From: Apophysomyces variabilis
Lineage: Eukaryota; Mucoromycota; Mucoromycetes; Mucorales; Mucoraceae
Reading direction: 5' to 3'
Assembly (NCBI GenBank): GCA_002749535.1
Contig: MZZL01000407.1
Coordinates: 265,018 to 329,017 of the forward strand
DNA length: 64,000 nucleotides
Shown here: positions 49,644-62,674 of the stretch, in pieces
How the letters are laid out: each line of letters opens with the position of its first letter
Position numbering within the stretch: the stretch's first letter is position 1
Translations under genes and position numbers: made by a program
The notes under the pieces: generated by a model
The model's input: only the letters and a program-made list of their open reading frames with translations
The model's database searches: none
Told to the model about the DNA's origin: nothing

Positions 49644-52225
49644 ACAATGTAGATCTAACCTTTCGTAATAAGATCCGCCTTTTTTTTATTGTACAGAAAA
49701 TACACAACTCTTTTCTTTTTATCTTAATACAACTCGCTTGCTTTGGTTTACCAATGCTTGGTTTTTGCATCAGCAATGTAACAGGATGAAAATGTAAAAT
49801 CACTGTCTAGATACAGCGCATGCATGCAATCTATTGCCGCCACTTAGTCAGAAAATAACCAGCAAGCAGCTTTTCTTAAATGATCTCTTGTTTGGATGAG
49901 CACAACAAACATAAGTTATTCATTGTCAACATAAAATTGATTGTTTATTTTCAATAGCTAAATCTCTACCAAACGAACAAAAAAAATCCAAGTATAAATA
50001 CCTAAGGAAAGCAAAGAAATAAATTAGAACTTTGTCCTAAGCATTTCCCTTGTTTAACAATAATATTGCCGTTATTATCAAGGCTTTTTCAGATACGGTG
50101 GGTAGAACCCGTTTTCCTCAGTATTTTTAGGAAGACCGTCGTGATATAATGATTCATCACATAACCTTGGAAGACAACATCATTCATCATAACGGAAAAA
50201 GATACGCACCTTGTGTTTATCCACTTTAATATAGTAGAATTAAACGATAGATATCACAGCAATGCCATTTTGTTTTGATCTATAGGAAAATAATATTGGT
50301 TATTGAATGCATTCTAAAGCAACACATAAAATAACAAGCCCATCAGAACAGAAAGTGTCCACACAAAAAATCAGACATATGCTTGTCTATTTTTCCTGAA
50401 GTTCATCCCTTGGGCAGCAAAAACGAGAAATAGATTACTTACGGAAATCAAACCAAAAAAAAAACGCAAGCTATCATTTGCTTATGGTGGTCAATATTCA
50501 TCACCTATGAAAAACAAACAGATTAGTTTCCTTTTCATAGAATTAAAAAAGAAATAGAATGATAAAAAATAAATCCATCAGTTAAGCATGAATGGTAAAT
50601 AAAAAAGGTTGTCAACACCGAATAACTCGTCTGACTCGTCATCTAATGTCATCATATAGGAATAGAAAAAAGGAAAGGGAGGGATTGGATAAGGGAAAAC
50701 TCACCATAAGCAAAACACAACTGCTAACAAAGCTGTGGAATATTGACAAAGCGCGTCGTCAAAATGATTTCATTCTATAATCAAAAATAATTGATTAGAC
50801 CAACAAAATTCTCTCCTCCATAGAACACGACTTGGAAAGAAAAGGAACGCTCAGCAAACAGCCATATTGTTGTCCTCATGTATATCGGACGGTAATTCCA
50901 ACAATAATTTTCATCATCATCACGTTCCCTTTTCCACTTTCTATTCAAAATATAAAATATAAATACATACCATTTTGGTACAACTTTGCCCGGGAATTTT
51001 TATCAGTTGGGTATCAGCGTTTGTGGCATTTTCACTATAGGCAAATAGCTTTGTTCAGTACGCGTTGGCAAGCAAAGATCACAGGAGATTCGGTGAGAAA
51101 CGTAACATTTTTTGCAAATTGCAAAAGGACATCAGAAAAATAAGTTCTTACAGCATGGTGCTAAGTCAGAAACTCTAGTTTGTTTGACATAAAGCATCCT
51201 TTGTCCTTTTACACAACAAAAAATAACACGCTTCTACCTGTATGATTCAAAAAAAACGCGTGACACTCACCTTATTTCCTTTTATTTATGCCCCGTAAAA
51301 AGAGCGAAAGAGAGAAACTACGAAAAGTAATTGCAGTAAAAAAGTCTCAATTTATAAGTTGAAACAGAGCTGAAAAATTTTTCACGGAGTAAGCCTCAAA
51401 GCAGTCATATATTAAGAGACCGCCAGTGGACGGGCAATGAATATGCACTGAGGCAAAGCAATTTTCCTATTACAGCGGGAGAGAGATCTTCACCGCTCTA
51501 AAACGCTATGCGCATGTTTTTCAAGCATTACATAGGTGAATTTCGGCAAAATATCTTACGTCGATACATAGAATAAATCCCGTCTCACATACAGTCCACT
51601 GATAACTGCTGAGTATATGTTATATATACAACTTTTGATATAAAGTTTACGCCGTTATGGCAAGAAGTTGTCGATCTTTTCGCAACTGGGACATTGAAAG
51701 TTGCGGCGAATCTCGAATATCAAGATAAGAGTGTCAATGTTTCTATAGGATAGATTCCTAAGAGTTTTAAGTATATTATCTTTCTTTTTGCATCGTGTGC
51801 AAAGGCATCTTGAAGAGGTCTGCAAAGTGTGTTTCACTTTTATGAGTTATTGATTCTAATAAATTCATGGAACAGAGAGGCTGACAAGGTTTATTCATGC
51901 AGGCATGCGACATCGATTGCTTTTCATTGGCGAGGCAAGACTCTTTTGAGAAAGTGAAGCCGTGCACGGTGCAAAGTCGAGTCATCCACTTCCATATATT
52001 CAATGAGATCGATTTATTGAACCGTAAGAAAAAGACGAATAAGCACCTCATTTGTGTGGGCTGATGAATGACAAAGCGCTAGTCAAGAGATTAATCCATT
52101 TTCAATCACTAAAACACCTACTCTATTGATCGGCTTCCGTTAATCGTTGTTGTAATCTTTTCATCGCCACTTTCATGATTATGGACTTTTGTCTTGCCAA
52201 TTATACATTCTTGACGAAACAAAAT
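49644..52225. other. Long non-coding AT-rich stretch
   Basis: No gene supported. A minus-strand frame at 51655-51837 contains two CxxC pairs (CTRC ... CPSC) that could be a zinc-ribbon relic, and an overlapping frame lies at 51776-52051. Both are too short and unsupported to call. Confidence 0.4.
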
Positions 52226-52492
52226 CATGAGGGATCCTCGACAGTGCTGGCATGCTTGGAAGAGTTGGATAGTTTGAGCCTCGTAAACAACTGCTTCAGT
52301 TGTGCCAGCACTTGATTCAGGACAACTGATGGATTGTCATCCAATGTATTCTGGAGTAGTTTTTTTATGCTTCTCATTAAGAAGAAACACAGAATCAGTT
52401 TTTCTACGTTCTTCAAATATGCTATCAGTGTCTGTCTCGTATCGTTTGGCCCATCTTTGCGCTGTACGGGAAACCATTCCAAACCGCCTCAT
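52226..52492 (-). pseudogene. Decayed transposase N-terminal helix-turn-helix fragment
   Basis: Minus-strand relic of the DNA-binding half of the same IS630/Tc1-like family as 28921-29499. Readable blocks are MRRFGMVSRTAQRWAKRYET and SIFEERRKTDSVFLLNEKHK, then a frame change to DDNPSVVLNQVLAQLKQLFT. Unrelated sequence and stops follow, and no catalytic domain is seen. Confidence 0.5.
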
Positions 52493-53123
52493 AGCGGCAG
52501 AGGCACACAAGACATTTCTCGAAGAACAAGTTTAACAAATCTTCCTTTGTCATGATATGAGTGGAACGTATCATTACGCTTGGTCAATGCGCCTCTATAA
52601 CCATGTCAGTATCATCTTTTGCGTTGTCTTCTGTCTGCATGGTCTCTGTCTCTTTGTCTCTTTATTGACGCAAAGTAGATAATACTAAGTATAAGAGCTG
52701 ACCGTCTCAAGACGATACTGCTCGTCATCAATCATATAATCTATTAACTCTGGCTTGCCATACTTGTTCGACAACCACTATCCTTTCCATCTTTCATACA
52801 AAATTGGATGCTCATTACCGTAAAGCTTTCTGGTGTAATTGTAATAGGAAAAAAAAAAAGGGAAATCCGAACACAACCAGCCTTTATATGATTTTGAAAA
52901 GGCCAAGCTCTACATCTGATTTGCCAGCGTGTAATTTTTTTACATTAGAACTCGCGAGATTCACCCTGTGGAAACGGGTGAAACGGGCTTTCTACTGGGC
53001 CAGCCTTTTTACTTGCTGCAAAGCGAGTGTATTTAATGTCCGCCAGATCCTGCCGCTGCCACAGCCTTCGCGCCCCATTAAAAAAAGGTGACCAAAAAAG
53101 TCATTGGCATACCAACTTCGATC
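52493..53123. other. Upstream region of the DnaJ gene
   Basis: No gene seen. An A-run lies at 52850-52861. Confidence 0.4.
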
Positions 53124-54397
53124 ATGGCCAACAAAGCAACCGACACCGATGTTGATTACTATGAACTCCTTGGCGTTCAAATAACAGCAACGACAGATGA
53201 AATTAAGAAAGCTTATCGTAAAAAGGCATTGAGTGTCCATCCGGATAAAAACCCAAGTCCTGATGCAGGTAAATGAGATGGAGTGATCTGGATCGGATCG
53301 GATCTGAACAGTGCATGACCAACCCTGTTTTTTTTTGTATAGCTGCTCTTTTTCATGCTTTGACCGAAGCAAGTGAGTTGCTCATGAATGAGCACTCAAG
53401 GTCGGTCTACGACCGACTTTATAAGGCTCGGCTGGACCGAAAGAAGAAACAACAGGAAATGGATTCCAAACGACGAAAGGCACAAGAAGATCTTGAAGCA
53501 CGGGAAAATCAAGCCAAAAAAGCGAGAATGGACGAGAAACAAGCCGAGGCTCAGTTCAAGGCGGAATTAGCTCGATTACGTGCTGAAGGAGCCAAACGGA
53601 GACAGGAAGACTGGAACAAGCAACAGGAAGAAAAAGAAAAAGAACAAGCGCAAGCCATGCCGGAAACAACCGAATTGGATTGTTCCCTCAAATTTAAGTG
53701 GAAACGAAAGAAGCATACATTCAATGCAGATGATCTTCAAGCCTTATTAAATCCACTCGGTCAAGTAGACACAGTGATCATGACAGAAAAGAAAGGAAGT
53801 GCCCTGGTGGTGTTTACTTCCGTTGTCGGTGCAGTAAGTTGGTGATTTGGAAGCTGTGGATGTCTTTATCTATATGCTAACCTTTTTATTTTCTCTTTTT
53901 TCCATTTAGCATGCGGTCATGACACAAAAGGACACGCATGAAGCATTAGGACCATTTGAATCGATTGGATGGGCGACCGGTAAAGAGCCTGCCATTGTCG
54001 AGAAAATGAACCAAGAAGCAAAAGCAAGAGAAGAAGCAAGAAAAGAAGCAAAGAAAGCTTTCGTGAATGATTACGCTCGTCCTGTGACACCTAGCAGCAA
54101 ACCCCTGTTTTCAAGTGGAGCCAAGAAATCATCTCTATTTGCCCATATCAAACTTCCTCAGGTCAACGTAAGTTAACAGAAAAACAAAAATAAGGAATCA
54201 AGGCCATGGGGGTTAGGTAAAAAGAGAGGCTAGAAGGCTAAATTATTTTTCTTTTCTTTTGGCGATAGTCTTCATTTTCCAATATGTCCAACTTGTCCGA
54301 TTCCGATTACGAAGCTATCACCTTGATGAAGATGCGACAAGCAGAACGTGATCGATTAGCGAATCAAAAAAGAACGGAAGAGGAGAACCAGATCTAG
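53124..54397 (+). CDS. J-domain protein with C-terminal RRM (DNAJC17/Cwf23-like)
   Basis: Hsp70 co-chaperone related to the spliceosome-associated DNAJC17/Cwf23 proteins. Exons 53124-53268, 53343-53833, 53910-54167 and 54269-54397 give 340 aa; introns 74-101 nt. The J domain occupies about 8-75 with [20 protein letters not shown] and the catalytic HPD in VHPDKNP. Intron 1 falls inside the J domain. A long charged coiled coil (about 80-165, Lys/Arg/Glu/Gln) follows, then an RRM-like fold ([37 protein letters not shown] joined across intron 2). The tail is Lys/Glu-rich. J domain plus coiled coil plus RRM is the DNAJC17 order. No membrane or mitochondrial signal is seen. Confidence 0.9.
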
Positions 54398-55070
54398 TCT
54401 TATGTTTACCCAGATTTTCTTTCATACGTTTCATCATGAACATTGTCCCTATCGTCCATAGAATCGATTACCCATCCACGCCCCCCTTCTTTTTTCTTAT
54501 TTGGCCTTCTCTTATCTGACAGCTTTTTTTTTTCTCATGTTCGTATCTAACCTGATAAAGAAGGCTGGTTAATTGCAGCAAACCATCAACCAAAGAAGGA
54601 AATGACGTTTTATGTGAGATGAGAACAAACAATCCTCTTTAATTAGCAAGTTAGCATGAGATAGGATGTAGAAGGGACAGTTCGTTTTTGTCCATATCGC
54701 TGACTCCATTGTTTTTTTCATGTGTCAATGCATCTGCATTTGGGGAGTCCATTTTCCTTTCTTGGGATCATTTGCCTCTATCCGATAATGCATTTGCGTC
54801 AAATGTTTCGGACCGCAGGGCCAACAAAAAAAGGTTGAAAAACTTGCATATTGTTTTGCAGCGGTCTTATCCAAGAAAACAAGAGAGATAGACAGAGAGA
54901 GATATCCCTTTTTTATATATATAAAACTGACGTGAATAAGAACCATAGGCTGAGAAAACAGTACAGAAAAAAAAAGAAGCTTGTTTCTTTGATTTTTTTG
55001 GTATTCTTTCTTAGTTTGTTAATTGCTTGATCTAAATAGAGAATGGGAGAAAACGCAAGGCTTAATGAAG
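54398..55070. other. Convergent intergenic region
   Basis: 3' flanks of the DnaJ and ZIP genes. No gene seen. Confidence 0.45.
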
Positions 55071-56398
55071 CTAAGCTGCATCATTCCAAGCAATCACTGT
55101 CATCAGTCCTAAGCCAACTAACATGGCTGCAAATTCAGACCACGCTTGGCGTTTGTCCTTGTGGATCTTTCCCGTCACTTCCAATAATTCAGGAATCACG
55201 CCGACCGTGGCAATGTACATAAAACCACCCGCGGTAAAGGGAATCACCAAATCACCCCAGCGCACATCGGTACCTAGTAAACCTGTTCCTTCTTCATGAT
55301 GTGAATGGATCGAACCATGACCAGAGCGGGAAGCTTCCTCGATAAAGATACCCATCAAGGTACCGAGAAAAGCGCCAACGGCTGTGGTGAATTGCGCCAA
55401 CATCGCCTTTTGCTTGCTGAAGCCCGATTGGACAAGGATTGCATAATCACCCACTTCGTGAGGGATCTCGTGGAAAAAGACAGCGACGGCCGTGGTGGCA
55501 CCAACGGCAGGTGATGCATAAAACGAAGCAGCCATGGCGAGACCATCGGTCATGTTATGTGTGAAATCCGCAAAAAGATTGAGATACGCACTGAGTTTGA
55601 TACCCTGCGATTCCTTCTTTTTCTTTTCCTCGTCTTCCTTTTGATCCACTTCCTTATCCTCCTTTTCCTCCTTGGTAACATGACGTTGGCGCAAACCCTC
55701 TTTTGAGATATCTTCATCTTCCGTCAAATGCGACTTGGGCTCTTCTACAACAGCAGATCCATGGACGTGTTTGTGTTCGTGTTCGTGGCCGTGGCTATGA
55801 CCGTGGCTGTGACCGCCGCTACCTCCATTGAAGACGCGCATCAACTTATCCATGACAAAGAAAAAGAACAGTCCGCCAAAAATACCAAGACCGATCAAAA
55901 CGTTCTTATGGTTATCCACTTCCACTTTGACATGTTCTTCCGTATGTTCGCCAAGGAACGCGTGGGGTAACAAGTGCAGAAAGACGTCACCTAGCAAGCC
56001 GCCTGTCGTGGATGATAACCGAAAGCAAAACCAAAAAAAAAGAGAGAGAGAAAGACGCAACACGAGTTGATAAATCAAAGATCTGCTCTTTTCTTTTCTA
56101 TAGGTACTTTTTCTTTACCAACAGCAAAACTGACGAGGATATTCAAGGCGCCGGTATTGATATTGGGAGGGACGAAATAGAGCAGTAAGTTGGGGAAGAT
56201 GGAAATGTAGGCAGTGGCCAGTAATGAGTTGACCATGGCATCTCCCGGAAAGAGATAGGCAAATGCCTTTGCCTGGAAAGACATGGAATGGAACGAAGAA
56301 AAAGAGGGAAAAGAAATGAGCAAAAATAAAAACGAGGGACGCAGGGAAAATCAGGAAATCACTTCCAATACCCAATGAGGCTCATGGACGTCATACAT
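55071..56398 (-). CDS. ZIP-family zinc transporter, LIV-1 type (ZIP7/Yke4-like)
   Basis: Likely moves zinc from the ER or Golgi into the cytosol. Exons 56398-56363, 56272-56119 and 56002-55071 give 373 aa; introns 90 and 116 nt. The joined exons restore LVSFAVGGLLGDVFLHLLPH, a hallmark of the ZIP7 branch. A His-rich loop (GGHSHGHSHGHEHEHKHVHG, about 125-145) lies between TM3 and TM4, followed by an acidic/Lys-rich stretch. TM4 has HNMTDGLAMAASF and TM5 has HEIPHEVGD, the metal-site signature of the LIV-1 subfamily. The ATG at 56398 is the least certain point. No classical signal peptide is visible, so an additional upstream exon is possible. Confidence 0.88.
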
Positions 56399-58392
56399 TG
56401 AGTTCCCGCTTCTCTTCCCTTTTCTTCCTCCTTGACGCCGATACACGCAAAGGGAGAACAATGCAAGCAGAACTTAGGAGAATCCTCTCCTCCAGATGAT
56501 AAAGCCAGTCTGAATAATCCATACAGCGTCTTGCTGATATACTTATGCTCCTTCAATGAATTCCCACATTTTATCATGCAGTTTGAATAGCGCGTAGAAA
56601 GGATAGTTTACTTTTGCATCTAGAACTTCTTTAGTCATAGTAAAGGTCTACTTTTTCCGTGGAACTAGCTTGTAGATTAGCTTGCAAGCATACGCGGCAG
56701 ATCGTAAAAACCGCTCGTCTTTTTAAGTTCGTCTCGAAATATTAACGTATGTTGGGTTGGTTAAAGAAACGCCGCCTTAATATTCAGTTTAAGCAGGGAA
56801 GCGGACTTCTTACAATGGACTTGCATGACAATGCTGTCTCATGTTTATTAATTCATTCGCTACTGATTCCTCGTTATACTGCAACCTATTGATGTAAGTA
56901 TCGATTTTTCAAAGAGACCATGCTGTTTCTAGCCTTTGTCGACCTCTTTCGTCTACTGGTTTGTGACACATGTAGCTTTCAAAATGTCACAGCGAACTGC
57001 AAAATGCTCAGCGTCACCTTTTCCAAGATTTAGGGTTGTAGCTCGGTGATACCATATCCCAAATTCATCTCTGTGTGAGACTTCCTTAAGCCCAGGTCAA
57101 TCCTATCAATTAACGGAAGTTTGGTTTGCCTGAAAAGTAATAGTAAAATCAATTTCTTTGTGTGCTTTGCCTATAGCAGTCCGTATTAACGATGTTTTTG
57201 TATTGTTTACCGTTTGATCTACGGATTAGGTTATTGGGAAATTTGTTTTTGCTCTGCCATTGTTCAAGAAGCATAGACATTGTTAGATTGGGAAACCAAA
57301 CAGGATATGTGCAACCAGGAAGCGACTGTTTGGATTCAAAGTGGACTTGAGGTTTCTGTATGATGCTTAAAAACGACGAATACAACTTAGTACTGGGAAA
57401 ATTGCAAATAATTGGAAGAATAAAAGCTGTACCATGATTTTGCAAACCTAATACGGGAAGCAAACAATGCTTTGGATGGTTTATTGAATGTGGTAATGGA
57501 CGATTGCACGGCTAGAAGAGCATCTGGATGGATTATGCAAAGTTCGGATGGACAGAGGACGGAAACCAATAACTCAACATGTACAGCGGGTGCCAGATCA
57601 GTAACATATCCATAGATTCGGTCTCTCTTCCCTTTCTACTTTTTTGTTGTTCTTTTATTCTTTGTAAATTTTTCTGCTATTAATCTATGATCCGTTTTCG
57701 GACAAGGATATGAAATAGTCAAAAGAGCTGCCTCTCCCGTTTCTGCTTCTACTTGAAAGTCTTCTTGTTCATTGTTGATCGGGTTATATAGCTCTGATAA
57801 TACATGCCAAATGGGAACAATGCAAACAGCGGAAGAAGACCCTGAACGCTGTGGCTATTTCCTGCTTATTCATTACTCGAAACGACTCGAGACTATGGTC
57901 AGTGAGCACAGCTCATTCGACGTTGGTTGCAGGCATGCAGTATTGAGAATGCATTCAAGAATATTCTGTCATCAGGTCCAATGCGGAGCGTTATGAAAAG
58001 AAGGGAATGAAAAATAGGAAGAATCCGGAAACGGACGATTCGTCGTCTTTGTGATGACATATACCTCAAGCTCCGCGCCTTTTTTAAAAATAGGTCGCTG
58101 AGGATTGTTTGCAAACCTTTTCTCTCTATCACGACCCGAATTCAATAACTGCAGAGTTTTTGCTGAAATCCAACCACCCTCATGGATATAGAACAGTTCA
58201 AACCAAGAATCATAGGTATACAATCACTCTCCTCTTTTTTAATATCATTTACATGAGAAAAGAAAACTTTACCAAGTTAAGAAGCGAAGATCGGTCTTTT
58301 TCTTCGTTATGCGTGTAAACACCGTAAAAGATTAAAAAGAAAAAAAAGAAATCGGAAGAATAAGGAAGGAATATTGAAGGAGCTGATGTGCA
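56399..58392. other. Intergenic, no gene seen
   Basis: A minus-strand ATG near 56640 opens 30 codons (MTKEVLDAKVNYPFYALF) before a stop and may be an upstream exon or relic. Frames at 57149-57569 are unsupported. Confidence 0.35.
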
Positions 58393-59183
58393 ATGCTTTC
58401 TGATACATTCCTCGGATTCTCTACAGAGATACTACGTTCGTCTGACTTGGATATAGTCAATGTCAGAATGGTACGGGACCAGCTTCAGAAAGAAACGGAC
58501 ATTGTTTTGGAAAACTATAAGAAACAACTGAAACTATTGATCGGCGATTGTTACGATATGGTCAGGAAAGAGAAAGAGGACGAAAGAAAAGAAAGCGAAA
58601 GTGAAAGCGACAGCGACAGCGATGAGGACGATGCGAATGACGATGATGATGCGACCCCAGCAGCACCTGTAAAGAAAACGGCAGCCAATACAAAGTCAGC
58701 AGCGTCCAAGCCAGCTACAGCCACTCCTAAGAAACGGTCCAAGACACTCAAAAACAATGAGAATAAGGAAGAACAAAAGAAGAAGAAGAAACGGAAAGCC
58801 GTTCGGGACGAGGAGACATTGCAAAAGAATCCATTTACCCGATCGATGGCTTTGAGCCCAGCCTTAGCCGATGTCACAGGAGAAACAGAGGTGAGCCAAA
58901 AAGGAATCAGGAGCTTGATAAGCTGACCTTGCATTAACCTCACTTTTTTCTGCTTCTTCTTTTCTTCTTCTTGCACTAGTTATCAAGGCCTGGTGTAGTC
59001 AAAGCATTATGGGCTTATATCAAAACGCATAACTTACAGGATCCATCGAACAAACGAGAGGTCTTATGTGATGACAAATTAAAGGCAGTTTTTGATGGTC
59101 AAGAACGGATCAACTGTTTTACGATGAATAAGTACATTGGAAAACATTTGAGCCCATTGCCTGAAAAAGACAAGGTGGAATAA
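58393..59183 (+). CDS. SWIB/MDM2-domain protein with DEK-C domain (Uaf30-like)
   Basis: Probable nuclear chromatin or RNA polymerase I factor. Exons 58393-58890 and 58980-59183 (89-nt intron) give 233 aa. An N-terminal helical DEK-C-type domain (about 8-60: EILRSSDLDIVNVRMVRDQL, KQLKLLIGDCYD) is followed by a strongly acidic then Lys/Ala-rich linker (about 65-145). The C-terminal SWIB domain (about 148-225) shows NPFTRSMALSPALADVTG, LSRPGVVKALWAYIKTHNLQ, LKAVFDGQERINCFTMNKYI and GKHLSPL. The same layout occurs in yeast Uaf30 and the Tri1 family. I cannot separate those two by eye, so no symbol is given. Confidence 0.9.
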
Positions 59184-60051
59184 AAAAGAAAGAAAAGAAT
59201 CGGATGAAAGCTTCTCTTTTTCCCATGTTCGTCCATTTTTTTTTTGCGTGGGACACTTTGTGTTATCTTCCTTCTACCAAAAAGAATACAGGACGTCGTT
59301 GCACACATGATGACAAACATGTGAATATATCAAGTGACGAAACGGGTGCGATCATCTTATTATCGTAAGTTCATGGAGAATGAGTGTATGTGTGTGTGTA
59401 TGTTTTTCGTTTACACGCGTGATCTGGGGAAGGGCGATCTGTAACAGATAACAAGCCACAGAGAGGTTAGGATGGGAATGGCCTAAATGTGTCTAACTCG
59501 GGATGCCTTTCCGTGATAGTGTACCACCTAGAAGTGTAGAACAAAGTTGTCCTCTACCCCCAATTCCACCTTCCCTTTATCTATACCTTCTTTGTCCTCT
59601 CTTATTTTTTTCACACTGCACTGTTCAGGGATAAGCAATCTTTCCGACTTGTTAAACCTTACTTTTTAGCTCTTTTCTCCTTCAGTCTTTTTGTCTTTCA
59701 CATGTCAGTACAAAAGAAGGATGTTAAATGCATCATTGTTTCCAAAACACGCGAATATGCAAGATATTTTTGGTTTTATCCGTCTGTCTAAATTCTCTCT
59801 CACTCACTCATTTACTCTATCTTGTGTCTCTTTGCCAATGACGCGTGATAGCCGAAAAGCCCTTTTGCTTGGTTACTCTTTTCGTGCAAATCCGGAACTG
59901 ACCTAATGGTCGTTCGGGCCTTTTTTTTTTCTTTTTTATTTCGCGCGTGATTTTTTCTGCTTTGCTTTTCCCATTATTTATACCCTTTCTTTTCCTATCT
60001 TTATTACTTCTTCTTCTTCTCTTCTTCTTCTTCTGCTTCTTTATCACAAAA
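59184..60051. other. Intergenic region
   Basis: No gene seen. Pyrimidine-rich runs (TTC repeats at 60009-60035) directly precede the next start codon. Confidence 0.45.
60009..60035 (+). repeat. (TTC)n pyrimidine microsatellite in promoter
   Basis: Interrupted TTC/CTT units 17 nt upstream of the ATG at 60052. Confidence 0.7.
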
Positions 60052-61077
60052 ATGCTAGACACATATGCCAATAACAACTCAGAACATTTCCAAGTCCTTC
60101 ATAGCCGTAGACACCATGATCCATGTCTTCGGAGGCATTCGATTCCCCTTCCGGCCACTCTTCCCTCTTCCCCTATGCTTTATCAGTCACCTGTCGAGAC
60201 TCATTCGAACGATTCCCAAACTTACTATACAGCCACATCAAAGCATTCTTCTACCATCGAACTCCTCTTGTCCCGATTACTCGATGCTGTCATCTTCACA
60301 TCGGCCATTGCGCTGACAGCCTATAATTACTGGTCTGGCAATTTGGATCAGGAAGCCTGCTCACAGACCGCCACACCTCCGACGTCTTCGTCTTCGGAAA
60401 TATTTACTAGCCGGGCGCAGCAAAACCAACCATCTCCCCTCTCATCCTCATCCACAATAACACAGCATCATCATCATCATCAATCTCCTTATCAGCATCC
60501 GTATCTTCATCAGCCGAACCAGCTGTATCCACAACCCTATAGTCTGGCTTCCTCCAGACCAGACAATGAATCAATCCTTACCATCAGACGAACCGATCCT
60601 TTGGATGATGCTCGGCAAAAACGGACCCAAGAATGGGCCGAGGCGGTGAGAAGACAGCTGATGAAACCGAGTTCCAAACTGATTATGGTATTTATGCCAA
60701 AAAAGAAAAATTTCCGTTCTGTTTGCCAACACCCTTTTTTTGTGTAGCCATCTTCATCTACTTCTAAGCAAAGACATAAGAAGAAAACTAGACGCGAAAG
60801 ACGTTCTCATTCTTTGGACCTACAACTAGCAAGAGTGCAAACAGAAATAGTAAAACAAAAAGAAAAAGAAGAAGAAGGAGAAGGAGCAGCAGCCAAGTTA
60901 TCCGATAGTGAAGAGACCAAGGAGATCGAAGATGAAATGTTGGCCCGCATGGAAGAACAACTGCAGAACCTGATCCAAGAAGGTCAAGCGGCTCTGTCAA
61001 GTATTCCCGAGATCGAGGATATGGACGAAAAAGAGATGGCTATGCGACATGCCTTTTCTAAACGATACAGCACTTAA
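60052..61077 (+). CDS. Unrecognised protein with one membrane span and C-terminal coiled coil
   Basis: Two exons, 60052-60687 and 60748-61077 (60-nt intron ending TTTTTTTTGTGTAG), give 321 aa. Residues 1-70 are polar and His/Ser-rich. A hydrophobic segment, LLDAVIFTSAIALTAYNYW (about 79-98), is the only possible membrane span, and there is no signal peptide before it. A Ser/Pro/His/Gln low-complexity part follows (poly-His run, about 145-190), then a basic helix, a KKTRRERRSHSLDLQLARVQ block and an acidic coiled coil (EIEDEMLARMEEQLQNLIQE). The plan suggests a tail- or signal-anchored scaffold, but I recognise no family. Clean splicing and an open frame support a real gene. Confidence 0.7.
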
Positions 61078-61440
61078 ACCAAAAAGAAAAAGAAATCACA
61101 AAACATACGCATTCCTTCTTTCTTTTCTCCCTTTTTGTTTCTAGCAAACCTTTTCTTTCTTGTTTCCTTCTTTTTTATCTTTTCAAAAACCTGTACATTT
61201 CTTCCCTTATATAAATCCATCCGGTCTGCCTTGTTGAATGTTGTCAAAAACACTTTCTATTTTTTTTTCCTTTCGGATGCTGTCAACAAACTACCAAATA
61301 ACGCATCACCTTAGCAAATCCTGTCACACAATGCTTGGCACACGGAGATGAAGACAAATTTCGTAAAATCTTTAGCCTTCAAATCTGACTCAGACAGGAG
61401 ATTCCATGGAGAAAGTAACCTGTCTCTGGCTAAATCAGTT

Positions 61441-61457
61441 ATATATATATATATATA
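61441..61457. repeat. (AT)n microsatellite
   Basis: Seventeen nucleotides of alternating A and T. Confidence 0.85.
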
Positions 61458-62265
61458 GTATCGGATACCGACAACAGTGAGTATCGGACAAAAAAAAATA
61501 AAAGGCTAAGAGGACATATTTCATTGATTAAGCCTACCTATGTACCCGCTCTGACTCGCTCGGCAGTCTCACCGGCATCATTAGCATGACTTTCTTTTCT
61601 CCTCCTTCCATTTTACCATCATGACATTTCCTTTATTTAGAGCAGGAAACAGGTTGCAGTTTTATCTATCCGTTTGCTATGAAAATTATAATAATAATAG
61701 TGCTAAAAACTGAAATCTAAAGCAACGGTGCTGACGAGACGTCATTTTGTTACATCGTTGATCGCTTGTTGTGCATAACAATGATAGACCAAATACCTAC
61801 TCAAAAACACCGGCTTTAATGCCTTTATCAGCCATCACAACTTCCCATCGGGTTTGGATTGTTCTTGACCTTCGATAGTTTGGATCGCAGCGCAAAATAA
61901 CAACAAAGCACACTCAATGCACTGATAAAGACGTATCTACACAACATCCAGTCATAGCCGGACAGTTTGATGCCATGGTATGTCCAACACCGAACGTTGT
62001 GACACACATACTCTCCCTCTCTCTCTTGTATATCACAAGATTCATGCTTTGGTATATTTCAATGGAAAACATGCATAGATAGATTGGAGAATGAAAAAAG
62101 CGTCAATATCTTTTTTTTCCATCCATTGCTGGGAGCAACCTTATGAAAATACAGTCTTGTTTTCGCACGCTTTGATAGTGTGCACCTTTCTTTCCTTTTT
62201 TTTCCCTGGTACCTGATCATGGCCCTTTTCTGTGTAACGAGAAACAGGTGTTCTGTCCTCTCCAT

Positions 62266-62289
62266 TCCCCCCCCCCTCCTCCTCCTCCC
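62266..62289. repeat. Poly-C followed by (CTC)n
   Basis: A run of ten C followed by TCCTCCTCCTCC. A strong polypyrimidine/polypurine tract. Confidence 0.8.
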
Positions 62290-62674
62290 AGCACACAGAT
62301 GGAACGCACGCAACTTGTATATCATCTTACACTTTTCACATTGATTTACGTAGTTCAATCAAGCACGAATATATCTAACGATTAGATCATTTTAAAAGCG
62401 ACCTTCTGTAGTATTGGTGCGGGCGGGCTGAGGAACAGATAAAGCAGTTTTTCTATCTTTTTCCTTTTTCGGGGACCTGCCAACGATGCATGATAATACA
62501 TTGAACGTAAAAAGAAAAGAAGGTTGACGGAACAGTAAGGAGTGCATATCTTTGGACTGGAACACGTTATCAATTTTGAATGTGTTTGTCTTTAATGGAA
62601 TAGCCTTTTTCTTCCTCTCTCTCTGCAAAATTACAAGAAGCAAATATGTGTAAAAAAGAGCCCCCTTCTAGTCT

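Larger units (their letters stand above)
61078..62674. other. Convergent intergenic region
   Basis: No gene seen. Contains an AT dinucleotide run (61441-61457) and a C/CTC-rich run (62266-62289). Confidence 0.45.

Noticed and set aside
58551..58976. Phe/Ser-rich minus-strand frame of 141 codons
   Set aside because: Antisense of the acidic/Lys-rich linker of the SWIB protein.
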